Source: CANKHA01 sp034668785
GTDB taxonomy: Bacteria; Pseudomonadota; Alphaproteobacteria; Rhizobiales; Xanthobacteraceae
Reading direction: 5' to 3'
Assembly (NCBI GenBank): GCA_034668785.1
Contig: JAXDOS010000187.1
Coordinates: 1 to 5,526, forward strand
DNA length: 5,526 bases
Both the position numbers and the translations under genes were made by a program. Under the pieces are notes generated by a model. It was not told the DNA's origin, did no database searches, and saw only the letters and a list, made by a program, of their open reading frames with translations. This document shows, in pieces, positions 1 to 5,501 of the stretch (position 1 is its first letter; each line of letters begins with the position of its first letter).

Positions 1-103
1 AGGTTAATTCGGCAATAAACAAACATGTCGCATTGGCGCCACGGCGGCGCCTTTCGCGCGAAGGACTGTGCGTAGCGTGGCGTTGCGTAGGGTGGGGTAG
101 AGC
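1..103. other. Leader upstream of the cell wall hydrolase gene
   Basis: No gene is visible here. A perfect 6-bp GC stem (GGCGCC at 35-40 and 46-51, loop ACGGC) is followed by TTT, which resembles a short intrinsic terminator for a gene entering from the left, or a leader hairpin. It is followed by the 10-bp palindrome TTCGCGCGAA at 53-62. Bases 69-83 and 84-98 are two adjacent copies of a 15-bp unit matching at 13 of 15 positions. An in-frame TAG at 98-100 closes the downstream reading frame, so no earlier start is possible. I cannot identify a convincing sigma-70 promoter. Confidence 0.5.
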
Positions 104-1444
104 GTGAGTATCGTCGCATCGCGTAGAAGGCCGAAGGGGGTCCTTTCGGCGCCCTTCGGTCTTGGCGCTTTGGCCTTCATTCTGATGCCGACTCAGTCCG
201 GCTATCAGGATCTCGCCGCGCTTTTCGCTAGGCAGCCTTCGGTCTCGGAGCATTGGCGCCAGCACGTGCTGGCGTCTCCGTTCGGCACCATCCATGCGGC
301 GACGTTCAGCTTTTCGCGGCCGATCGGCACCGCGATACCGGAACCGCTACGATATCAGCTGGCGAGTCTCGATCCGCGCAGCCTACTGCGTAACACACCG
401 CTGTTCGATCCAAGGTCGGCGGAGCCGCCGCTGGAATTTCCCGCCGTGGATCGGAGCGCCAAGGGCAATCGTCTGCTGCCGGCGCGGCCCGAACCTGCTC
501 CCGCGCTTGAGGCCTCGGCGCCGGAACAATCGGAGCCGAACAACCAGATCGCCGCCACGGCCAATCTCGAACCGTCCGCCGAAGCGGATATTTCCGCCGC
601 GGTTGAGCTCGAGATCGCAGCCGCCGCCGATGTCCCCGATCCGCTCGACCGCGTCGTTGAGGAAAAACCCGCCACCGCCGTCGCCAAGCCCGCCGAGGCG
701 GTGCTGGATATGGCACAGCTTTATTTCGGTATCGAGCCGCTCAATCCATCGCGCGGCGCCATTGAAAAATGGACTCCGGGGGAGGAGCCGATGCTCGTCC
801 TGCCGCCGGTGGCCGATCCGGACATCAAGCTTGCCGCGCTCAACCCCCAGCCGTCCGCCGATACTAAGATTGATCCGGCGAAAGGCGGCGAGACCATCGC
901 CAGCAAGGGCGAAGTGACCGGCGAAGGCCGCCGGCCCATAACCCCGGCCGAGCGGCTGCATCTCGACGGCAAGGCGCGCGCCAAGGCGGAGAAGTGTCTC
1001 GCCAACGCCGTCTATTTCGAATCCCGCGGCGAGCCGGTGCGCGGCCAAATCGCCGTCGCGCAAGTGGTAATGAACCGCGTCTTCTCCGGTTTCTATCCGA
1101 ACAACGTCTGCGGCGCCGTCTATCAGAATTCGCACCGGCATCTCGCCTGCCAGTTCACCTTCGCCTGCGACGGCTTGTCGAAGAACATCACCGAGCCGCA
1201 GGCCTGGGTGCGCGCGACACGCATCGCCAAGGACATGCTCGACGGCAAATATTGGCTGGCCGAGGTCAACAGAGCGACCCACTACCACGCCTATTGGGTG
1301 CGGCCGTCGTGGGTGCGGGAGATGAAAAAGCTCTACAAATTCGGCGTCCACACCTTCTACCGCCCGCGCGCCTGGGGCGACGGTTCCGATGCGCCCTCCT
1401 GGGGCAGCCTCGCGGCGACGTCCGAGGCGGTGGCGAAGCTGTAG
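104..1444 (+). CDS. Exported SleB/CwlJ-family cell wall hydrolase
   Basis: This 446-residue protein is probably a periplasmic peptidoglycan hydrolase. Its C-terminal domain (about residues 295-425) matches the SleB/CwlJ Hydrolase_2 family, whose SleB member is a lytic transglycosylase of spore cortex; non-sporulating alphaproteobacteria have many relatives thought to act in wall remodelling. Visible family signatures are YFESRGE at 304-310, with E306 in the position of the catalytic glutamate, GQIAVAQVVMNRV at 314-326, CQFTFACDG at 349-357 and THYHAYWV at 392-399. Cysteines 298, 336, 349 and 355 could form disulfides after export. The N-terminus has a basic patch (RRRPK) and a hydrophobic stretch at about 12-31, fitting a signal peptide or signal anchor; no clear cleavage site is seen. 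Residues about 100-290 are a low-complexity Ala/Pro/Glu-rich linker. The GTG start is the first possible one after the in-frame TAG at 98-100; GGGG at 94-97 is a weak ribosome binding site. It is convergent with nadC. The family is confident; the exact physiological role is not. Confidence 0.88.
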   Translation: MSIVASRRRPKGVLSAPFGLGALAFILMPTQSGYQDLAALFARQPSVSEHWRQHVLASPFGTIHAATFSFSRPIGTAIPEPLRYQLASLDPRSLLRNTPLFDPRSAEPPLEFPAVDRSAKGNRLLPARPEPAPALEASAPEQSEPNNQIAATANLEPSAEADISAAVELEIAAAADVPDPLDRVVEEKPATAVAKPAEAVLDMAQLYFGIEPLNPSRGAIEKWTPGEEPMLVLPPVADPDIKLAALNPQPSADTKIDPAKGGETIASKGEVTGEGRRPITPAERLHLDGKARAKAEKCLANAVYFESRGEPVRGQIAVAQVVMNRVFSGFYPNNVCGAVYQNSHRHLACQFTFACDGLSKNITEPQAWVRATRIAKDMLDGKYWLAEVNRATHYHAYWVRPSWVREMKKLYKFGVHTFYRPRAWGDGSDAPSWGSLAATSEAVAKL

Positions 1445-1450
1445 CTTATT

Positions 1451-1568
1451 GTCGTCATCCTGGACGGCGAGCGGAGTGAGCCGATCCGGGATCCATGAGT
1501 AAATTAATTCAGCAAGGAAAGATGGGTCCCGGGTCTCTCTCGCTACGCTCGGTCGCCCGGGATGACAG
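1451..1568. repeat. REP-like inverted repeat between convergent genes
   Basis: Arms at 1451-1496 and 1522-1568 are imperfect reverse complements; shared blocks include GTCATCC near the outer ends, CGAGCG and GAG in the middle, and CCGGGA plus CCAT near the loop. The 25-nt loop is AT-rich (AAATTAATT). The element fills almost the whole gap between the stop of the cell wall hydrolase (1444) and the stop of nadC (1574). Sequence of this style, opening and closing with GTCATCC/GGATGAC, is a recurrent intergenic palindrome in Bradyrhizobium-like genomes as far as I recall. Its position between two converging genes suggests it works as a bidirectional terminator or mRNA 3' stabiliser; that is inference. 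There is no clear U-tract, so it is not a textbook intrinsic terminator. Confidence 0.75.
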
Positions 1569-1573
1569 AGATT

Positions 1574-2443
1574 TTACATCTCGATGTCGAGGCCGATATC
1601 GAGATTGATCACCGAATGCGTTAGCGCTCCCGAGGAAACATAGTCGACGCCGGTTTCCGCGATCTCCGCCACGCTATCGAGAGTGATACCGCCGGAAGCC
1701 TCCGTCACCAACTTGCCGCCGACTATTTGCACCGCCTGGCGTAGCTTCGGCACGTCGAAATTATCCAGCAGCACCACGTCGGCGAGACCGGCATCGAGCA
1801 CTTCGCGTAGTTGCTCCAGCGAATCCACCTCGATCTCGATCTTGACCATCGGGCCGACGCTTGCCCTGGCGCGCTGCAGCACCGCGCCGATGCCGCCGGC
1901 GACTGCGACGTGGTTGTCCTTGATCAGCATTGCATCGTCCAAACCGAAGCGATGATTGAAGCCGCCGCCGCAGCGGATGGCGTATTTCTGCAATGCGCGC
2001 AGTCCCGGAAGGGTCTTGCGCGTACACATCACGCGCGTTTTGGTATGCGCGACACGGCGCACGAATTCGGCGGTCGCGGTGGCGATGCCGGACAGATGCC
2101 CGACGAAATTCAGCGCCGTGCGCTCCGCCGCCAGCATGGCGCGGGCGTCGCCCGTCACCGTCATCAGCGCGGTCTTCGCCTCGACCGTCATGCCGTCGCG
2201 AGCATGCGCTTTAATCTCCATGTCCGGTGCGAGCTTGCGGAAGGCGGCTTCGACCAGCGGCAGCCCGGAGATGCGTCCGCCCTTGCGTGCCGCGACCACG
2301 GCGCGGCCGCGGGTACCATCAGGCACCGTGGCAATGGAGGTGATGTCGCCGGCGCGGCCAAGATCCTCGGCCAGCGCGCGTGTGACCGCGTCGTCGATTT
2401 CGAGCGGCGAAAGAAAGGCGTCAGCGCACAGCAAGTTCGTCAT
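1574..2443 (-). CDS. nadC: Nicotinate-nucleotide pyrophosphorylase (quinolinate phosphoribosyltransferase)
   Basis: This cytosolic enzyme converts quinolinate and PRPP to nicotinate mononucleotide, CO2 and pyrophosphate, the step where the de novo route joins the shared NAD pathway. The 289-residue length is normal. Family motifs run in the expected order: EDLGRAGDITS at 26-36, AERTALNFVGHLSGIAT at 106-122, TRKTLPGLR at 141-149, GGGFNHRFGLDDAMLIKDNH at 159-178, EIEVDS at 203-208, LLDN at 225-228, EASGGI at 248-253 and the C-terminal GVDYVSSGALTHS at 265-277. R108, R142, K143, H164, R165, K175, E205 and D227 correspond to the known substrate and phosphate contacts of the family. The ATG is preceded by TGAGGAAG four bases upstream, and this site overlaps the nadB stop codon. 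Only 9 nt separate the two genes, so translation is probably coupled. It is the last gene of the operon, ending beside the inverted repeat at 1451-1568. Confidence 0.97.
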   Translation of the reverse strand: MTNLLCADAFLSPLEIDDAVTRALAEDLGRAGDITSIATVPDGTRGRAVVAARKGGRISGLPLVEAAFRKLAPDMEIKAHARDGMTVEAKTALMTVTGDARAMLAAERTALNFVGHLSGIATATAEFVRRVAHTKTRVMCTRKTLPGLRALQKYAIRCGGGFNHRFGLDDAMLIKDNHVAVAGGIGAVLQRARASVGPMVKIEIEVDSLEQLREVLDAGLADVVLLDNFDVPKLRQAVQIVGGKLVTEASGGITLDSVAEIAETGVDYVSSGALTHSVINLDIGLDIEM

Positions 2444-2447
2444 GGGT

Positions 2448-2455
2448 CTTCCTCA
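2448..2455 (-). promoter_or_regulatory. nadC ribosome binding site overlapping the nadB stop
   Basis: The minus strand reads TGAGGAAG, then ACCC and the nadC ATG. The first three bases are the nadB stop codon. Terminating ribosomes therefore sit on the nadC Shine-Dalgarno site, an arrangement usually associated with translational coupling and stoichiometric expression. The coupling itself is inferred. Confidence 0.75.
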
Positions 2456-4021
2456 GTGGACGGGGACAGGCGCCACGGCGGCGCGTTCGGCGATGTGACG
2501 TGCTTCATCGAGCGTGATGAAGCTCCGGTGCGCTTGCGCCGGGTCGGCGCTCTGATAATCCGAGCGGAAATGCGCGCCACGGCTTTCGCGGCGTTTCCAG
2601 GCGGTGGCGGTGACCAATAACGCTGCTGTCGCCATATTGCGCAGCACAGGCGAAGCGGTCTTGCGCTCGATGTCCATGATCTCAGCGAGTGCGCGAGAAA
2701 GCCCTTCCTCGTCGCGGATGACGCCGACATGGGCGGACATCACCGCGCGCAACGCGCTGTCGTCGGCCGACGTTATCGCTGAGGATGCTCTAAGGTCATC
2801 GGTTGCGGCGGCTGACGGCACCTTTTTGCCGGGCTCCATCCCGTCGATGTCCTCGGCGATGCGGGAGGCGAACACCACCGCTTCGAGCAGCGAGTTCGAT
2901 GCCAACCGATTGGCGCCATGCGCGCCGCTTGAGGCGACTTCGCCCGCCGCCCAGAGTCCTGCAAGCGACGCGCGTCCGCGCGCGTCCACGGCGATGCCGC
3001 CCATGTGGTAATGCGCCGCCGGAGCCACCGGAATGAGCTGTCGCGCCGGGTCGATGCCTGCCGCCATGCAGCTTGCGTAGACAGTAGGGAATTTTGCCTG
3101 GAAATCCGCGCCGATGGCTTGCCGCGCGTCGAGGAAAGCACCGCGCCCGGCGGCGATCTCGGCGAAAAGGCCGCGAGCAACGATATCACGCGGCGCCAGT
3201 TCAGCGTCGGGATGCAGACGCCGCATGAAGCGTTCACCGGCGCGGTTGACCAGGGTCGCGCCGTCGCCACGCAGTGCCTCGGTCGCGAGCGGAGCCGGAT
3301 CGCGGCCGACATCAAGCGCGGTGGGATGGAACTGCACGAATTCGGTGTCGGCCAGAACTGCGCCCGCGCGGGCGGCAATGGCAAGCCCGACACCGCGCGC
3401 TTCCGCTGGATTCGTGGTTACGGAATAGAGATGGCCGATGCCGCCGGTCGCGAGCACGACTGTATCGGCAGGAAGAGTCGTTAACCGGCCCTTTTGGTCG
3501 CGCATGTGCAGGCCAATAACAGCATTGTCTACAGTCGCCAGTTCTTCCGCCATGAATCCTTCCATCACATGGATCGACGGCGTCTTGCGCACGGCCTCGA
3601 TTAGCGCCGCCATAATGGCGTGGCCGGCCCGGTCGCCTTGGACGCGGACGATGCGGCGCGTGGAATGCGCGGCTTCCCGCGATACCAACAGCCGGCCTTC
3701 CAGGTCTTTGTCGAAAGGCACGCCGTAGGACAGCAGATCGTGCACGCGGTCGGCGGCTTCGCGCGCGATGCCGAGCGCAACGGTTTCGTCGACGATCCCG
3801 GCTCCCGCCGCGACGGTGTCGCGCGCATGGGCTTCCGGCGTGTCGCCTTCGGCCACGGCGGCGGCAATGCCGCCTTGCGCCCACGCGGTCGAAGCGCCTT
3901 CGCCCAGCGGCGCGGCGGCGACGATGGTGACCGGGCGGGGCGCTAGTTTCAGCGCGCAGAACAGTCCGGCCAGCCCGCCGCCGACGATGAGGATGTTGGA
4001 GTTGCTGACGGAGTAAGCCAT
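2453..4021 (-). CDS. nadB: L-aspartate oxidase
   Basis: This FAD enzyme oxidises L-aspartate to iminoaspartate, the substrate of NadA; with oxygen it releases H2O2, and fumarate can also accept electrons in characterised homologues. From ATG 4021 the protein has 522 residues, close to the usual family length. The dinucleotide-binding motif is at 13-19 (VGGGLAG) with the AQGGIAA loop at 48-54. The active-site series of the fumarate reductase/succinate dehydrogenase flavoprotein superfamily is intact: REAAHSTRR at 115-123 (E116), QFHPTA at 230-235 (H232), TEALRGDGA at 247-255, APRDIVAR at 276-283 (R278), PAAHYHMGG at 334-342 (H337) and GAHGANRLASNSLLE at 366-380. The C-terminal helical domain ends with the typical SRGAHFRSDY at 480-489. 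I chose ATG 4021 because conserved sequence begins at residue 9. The frame stays open upstream to a TTG at 4180, but those 53 extra codons are the translated palindromic repeat. A purine-rich stretch (GGGAAGAAAG) precedes the ATG. Confidence 0.96.
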   Translation of the reverse strand: MAYSVSNSNILIVGGGLAGLFCALKLAPRPVTIVAAAPLGEGASTAWAQGGIAAAVAEGDTPEAHARDTVAAGAGIVDETVALGIAREAADRVHDLLSYGVPFDKDLEGRLLVSREAAHSTRRIVRVQGDRAGHAIMAALIEAVRKTPSIHVMEGFMAEELATVDNAVIGLHMRDQKGRLTTLPADTVVLATGGIGHLYSVTTNPAEARGVGLAIAARAGAVLADTEFVQFHPTALDVGRDPAPLATEALRGDGATLVNRAGERFMRRLHPDAELAPRDIVARGLFAEIAAGRGAFLDARQAIGADFQAKFPTVYASCMAAGIDPARQLIPVAPAAHYHMGGIAVDARGRASLAGLWAAGEVASSGAHGANRLASNSLLEAVVFASRIAEDIDGMEPGKKVPSAAATDDLRASSAITSADDSALRAVMSAHVGVIRDEEGLSRALAEIMDIERKTASPVLRNMATAALLVTATAWKRRESRGAHFRSDYQSADPAQAHRSFITLDEARHIAERAAVAPVPVH

Positions 4022-4031
4022 CGGTTCTTTC

Positions 4032-4169
4032 TTCCCTCTCCCCTTGTGGGAGAGGGTGGTTCGAGCGAAGCGAGAACCGGGCGAGGGGTCGATGATGCCG
4101 CTAAGCCCACCCCTCACCCGCTGCGCGGACTTCGTCCGCTCAGCACCCTCTCCCACAAGGGGAGAAGGA
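4032..4169. repeat. Composite palindromic repeat inside the nad operon
   Basis: The outer arms 4032-4057 and 4144-4169 are reverse complements with one mismatch in 26 bp. Each arm also folds on itself: CCCTCTCCC pairs with GGGAGAGGG across CTTGT in the left arm, with one mismatch in the right arm. An inner pair, 4078-4089 with 4109-4120, matches with one mismatch, and a 6-bp hairpin (GCGGAC, TTC, GTCCGC) lies at 4125-4139. The element fills nearly all of the 155-nt gap between nadA and nadB. It is 138 nt, a multiple of three, and has no stop in the nadB frame, where it reads as PLVGEG and LSHKGRG peptides commonly seen in mis-annotated rhizobial proteins. It is probably a dispersed palindromic repeat that entered the operon. 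Transcribed, it would make a strong structured spacer that could affect readthrough, mRNA processing or nadA:nadB ratio; that effect is inference. Confidence 0.85.
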
Positions 4170-4176
4170 AAGCGGT

Positions 4177-5265
4177 TCAACTCTTCAAATTCACCATGCG
4201 CTCGACGGCGCGGTGCGCTTTTGCCGCGATAGCAGGATCAATCAAAACCTCCTCGCGCATATGCAGGAGGCTATCAAGAATGTTCGGCAGCGTGATGCGC
4301 TTCATGTGCGGGCACAGATTGCATGGGCGCACGAATTCCACGTCGGGCAATTCCGCCGCCACGTTGTCGGCCATGGAGCACTCGGTGACCATCACCACGC
4401 GCTTCGGACGCCGCTTGCGCACCCAGTCGATCATGTGGGCGGTGGAACCGGTGAAGTCCGCTTCCGCGATAACGTCGGGCGGGCATTCCGGATGCGCGAT
4501 GATCTGCACCGACGGATCGCTCTCGCGCACCGCGCGCAACTCCGCAGCGGTGAAGCGTTCGTGCACCTCGCAATGGCCTTTCCAAGCGATGATCTTCACG
4601 CTGGTCTGCGAGGCGACGTATTTCGCCAGATACTCATCCGGCAGCATGATGACGCGCTCGGCGCCCAGGCTCTCGACCACCTGCACCGCGTTCGACGAAG
4701 TGCAGCAGATGTCACTCTCGGCTTTCACCTCGGCGGAAGTGTTGACATAGGTGACCACCGGCACCCCGGGGAAACGCTCACGCAGCAGCCGCACGTCCGC
4801 CGCGGTGATGGATTCCGCCAGCGAGCAGCCGGCGCGCAGATCGGGGATCAACACCACCTTGTCGGGATTGAGGATCTTCGCCGTCTCCGCCATGAAATGC
4901 ACGCCGCATTGCACGATGACGTCGGCATCCACCTTCGCCGCTTCGCGGGCGAGCTGGAGCGAATCGCCGACCACATCAGCAACGCAATGGAAGATTTCCG
5001 GCGTCTGATAATTGTGCGCCAGGATGACGGCGTTGCGCTCTTGCTTCAGCCTGTTGATGGCGCGGATGGTGGGCGCAAGCGTCGGCCACTCGATCGCCGG
5101 GATGATATTTTTCACCCGCTGATAGAGATGCGCGGTGTCGCGCTCGACGTCCGCGTTCCAGTTAAGCGCAGGCGCCGGTAGCGCCTTGAAATGCCGCAAG
5201 GAGGGAGGGCGGGCTGCGGCGCGTGGGGAAAGCATTGGGGTATCAAGCACTTCCAAAAGAGGCAT
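4177..5265 (-). CDS. nadA: Quinolinate synthase A
   Basis: This oxygen-sensitive 4Fe-4S enzyme condenses iminoaspartate with dihydroxyacetone phosphate to give quinolinate. The protein has 362 residues. Three internally repeated domains are recognisable by their motifs: AHNYQTPE at 83-90 and GDSLQL at 100-105; CGVHFMAETAKIL at 120-132, TYVNTSAEVKAESD at 172-185 and the CCTSSNA stretch at 187-193; then KGHCEVHERF at 229-238, AHPECPPDV at 257-265, TGST at 272-275 and PCNLCPHM at 314-321. The cluster ligands of the family correspond to C120, C232 and C318. About 45 residues precede the conserved core, a variable N-terminus. The ATG at 5265 is fixed by a strong Shine-Dalgarno site (GAGGAGGG) six bases upstream and by an in-frame TGA at 5278-5280. 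It is the first gene of the operon, and its product acts directly after NadB. The gap to nadB holds the palindromic repeat. Confidence 0.97.
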   Translation of the reverse strand: MPLLEVLDTPMLSPRAAARPPSLRHFKALPAPALNWNADVERDTAHLYQRVKNIIPAIEWPTLAPTIRAINRLKQERNAVILAHNYQTPEIFHCVADVVGDSLQLAREAAKVDADVIVQCGVHFMAETAKILNPDKVVLIPDLRAGCSLAESITAADVRLLRERFPGVPVVTYVNTSAEVKAESDICCTSSNAVQVVESLGAERVIMLPDEYLAKYVASQTSVKIIAWKGHCEVHERFTAAELRAVRESDPSVQIIAHPECPPDVIAEADFTGSTAHMIDWVRKRRPKRVVMVTECSMADNVAAELPDVEFVRPCNLCPHMKRITLPNILDSLLHMREEVLIDPAIAAKAHRAVERMVNLKS

Positions 5266-5271
5266 GACGAA

Positions 5272-5279
5272 CCCTCCTC
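5272..5279 (-). promoter_or_regulatory. Strong nadA ribosome binding site
   Basis: The minus strand reads GAGGAGGG, then six bases (TTCGTC) and ATG. This is near-perfect complementarity to the 16S rRNA 3' end and good spacing. With the in-frame TGA overlapping it at 5278-5280, it settles the nadA start. Confidence 0.85.
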
Positions 5280-5281
5280 AA

Positions 5282-5301
5282 TTTGCTCCAACTGAGTATA
5301 A
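5282..5301 (+). promoter_or_regulatory. Candidate operator A, promoter-proximal
   Basis: On the plus strand the site reads TTTGCTC, CAACT, GAGTATAA. It is an imperfect palindrome with TGCTC and GAGTA half-sites around a 5-bp centre at 5291. A second copy lies at 5334-5353 on the other strand, with 16 of 20 bases the same. Site A lies 3 bases upstream of the nadA Shine-Dalgarno site and covers a possible -10 hexamer (TATACT on the minus strand, 5300-5295), so a bound protein would block nadA transcription. NadQ is a known repressor family for nad genes in Rhizobiales; assigning it here is inference, and I cannot confirm its motif from memory. Confidence 0.55.
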
Positions 5302-5323
5302 GCGGGGATAAAACATCCGGCAC
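5295..5323 (-). promoter_or_regulatory. Weak candidate nadA promoter
   Basis: The minus strand has TATACT at 5300-5295, five of six matches to a -10 box. Seventeen bases upstream lies GTGCCG (5323-5318), a poor -35 with three of six matches. Transcription would begin near 5288, giving a leader of roughly 22 nt. An alternative -10, CTATAT at 5363-5358, would place the start near 5351 inside operator B, also with a poor -35 (CTGGCG). Both fit a repressed promoter; neither is strong enough to call firmly. Confidence 0.3.
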
Positions 5324-5331
5324 GGAGCCGG
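5317..5331. repeat. GC-rich 5-bp inverted repeat between the two operators
   Basis: CCGGC at 5317-5321 pairs with GCCGG at 5327-5331 around a 5-base loop. On the minus strand it is followed by ATGTTTTATC, so it could be a weak terminator-like hairpin if transcription starts upstream of operator B. It could equally be chance in GC-rich DNA. Confidence 0.3.
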
Positions 5332-5333
5332 TG

Positions 5334-5353
5334 TTGTTCTCAATTCGAGCAAA
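5334..5353 (-). promoter_or_regulatory. Candidate operator B, promoter-distal
   Basis: Read on the minus strand this is TTTGCTC, GAATT, GAGAACAA, an imperfect palindrome with TGCTC and GAGAA half-sites centred at 5344. It matches site A at 16 of 20 positions, and the half-sites and 5-bp centre are kept. The 53-bp centre-to-centre distance is about five turns of B-DNA, so both sites would face the same side of the helix, which would suit cooperative binding or a small loop. No protein is assigned. Confidence 0.55.
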
Positions 5354-5501
5354 ACAGATATAGCACTTTCACTTTGCCTTCGCCAGTCCCCCGTCACGCG
5401 GCTGCTATGCAGTGGGGCAGCAGGTTCTAGGACCAAAGATTTGTTTGGATGGCGCAAGCGAGGTTCTATGTTCGTCGCCACTCACCCGCGCCGGAGCCTC
5501 C

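Noticed and set aside
383..1351. A 322-codon open frame on the minus strand opposite the cell wall hydrolase
   Set aside because: It is antisense to a gene with clear conserved motifs, its translation shows no recognisable domain, and long antisense open frames are common in GC-rich DNA.
1811..2620. A 269-codon plus-strand open frame across nadC and the end of nadB
   Set aside because: It spans two well-supported minus-strand genes and their junction, and its composition is that of a shadow frame.
4032..4169. CRISPR array or riboswitch in the nadA-nadB gap
   Set aside because: There are no regularly spaced direct repeats, only nested inverted repeats, and no match to a riboswitch I recognise; a dispersed palindromic repeat explains it better.
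4022..4180. N-terminal extension of NadB to a TTG start
   Set aside because: The extra 53 residues are translated palindromic repeat, the TTG lacks a convincing ribosome binding site, and FAD-binding sequence starts just after ATG 4021.
4213..5181. A 322-codon open frame on the plus strand opposite nadA
   Set aside because: It mirrors nadA codon structure, is rich in His/Arg/Asp in a way typical of antisense shadows, and nadA itself has all cluster ligands and a strong ribosome binding site.
1574..5265. A novel multi-gene system hidden in the operon
   Set aside because: All three genes are complete, canonical NAD biosynthesis enzymes with intact active sites and no extra domains, fusions or frameshifts.
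5278..5481. A 67-codon minus-strand open frame (GTG start) ending just before nadA
   Set aside because: It has no clear ribosome binding site, no recognisable motif, and covers both operator candidates and the promoter region; its stop is simply the in-frame TGA upstream of nadA.
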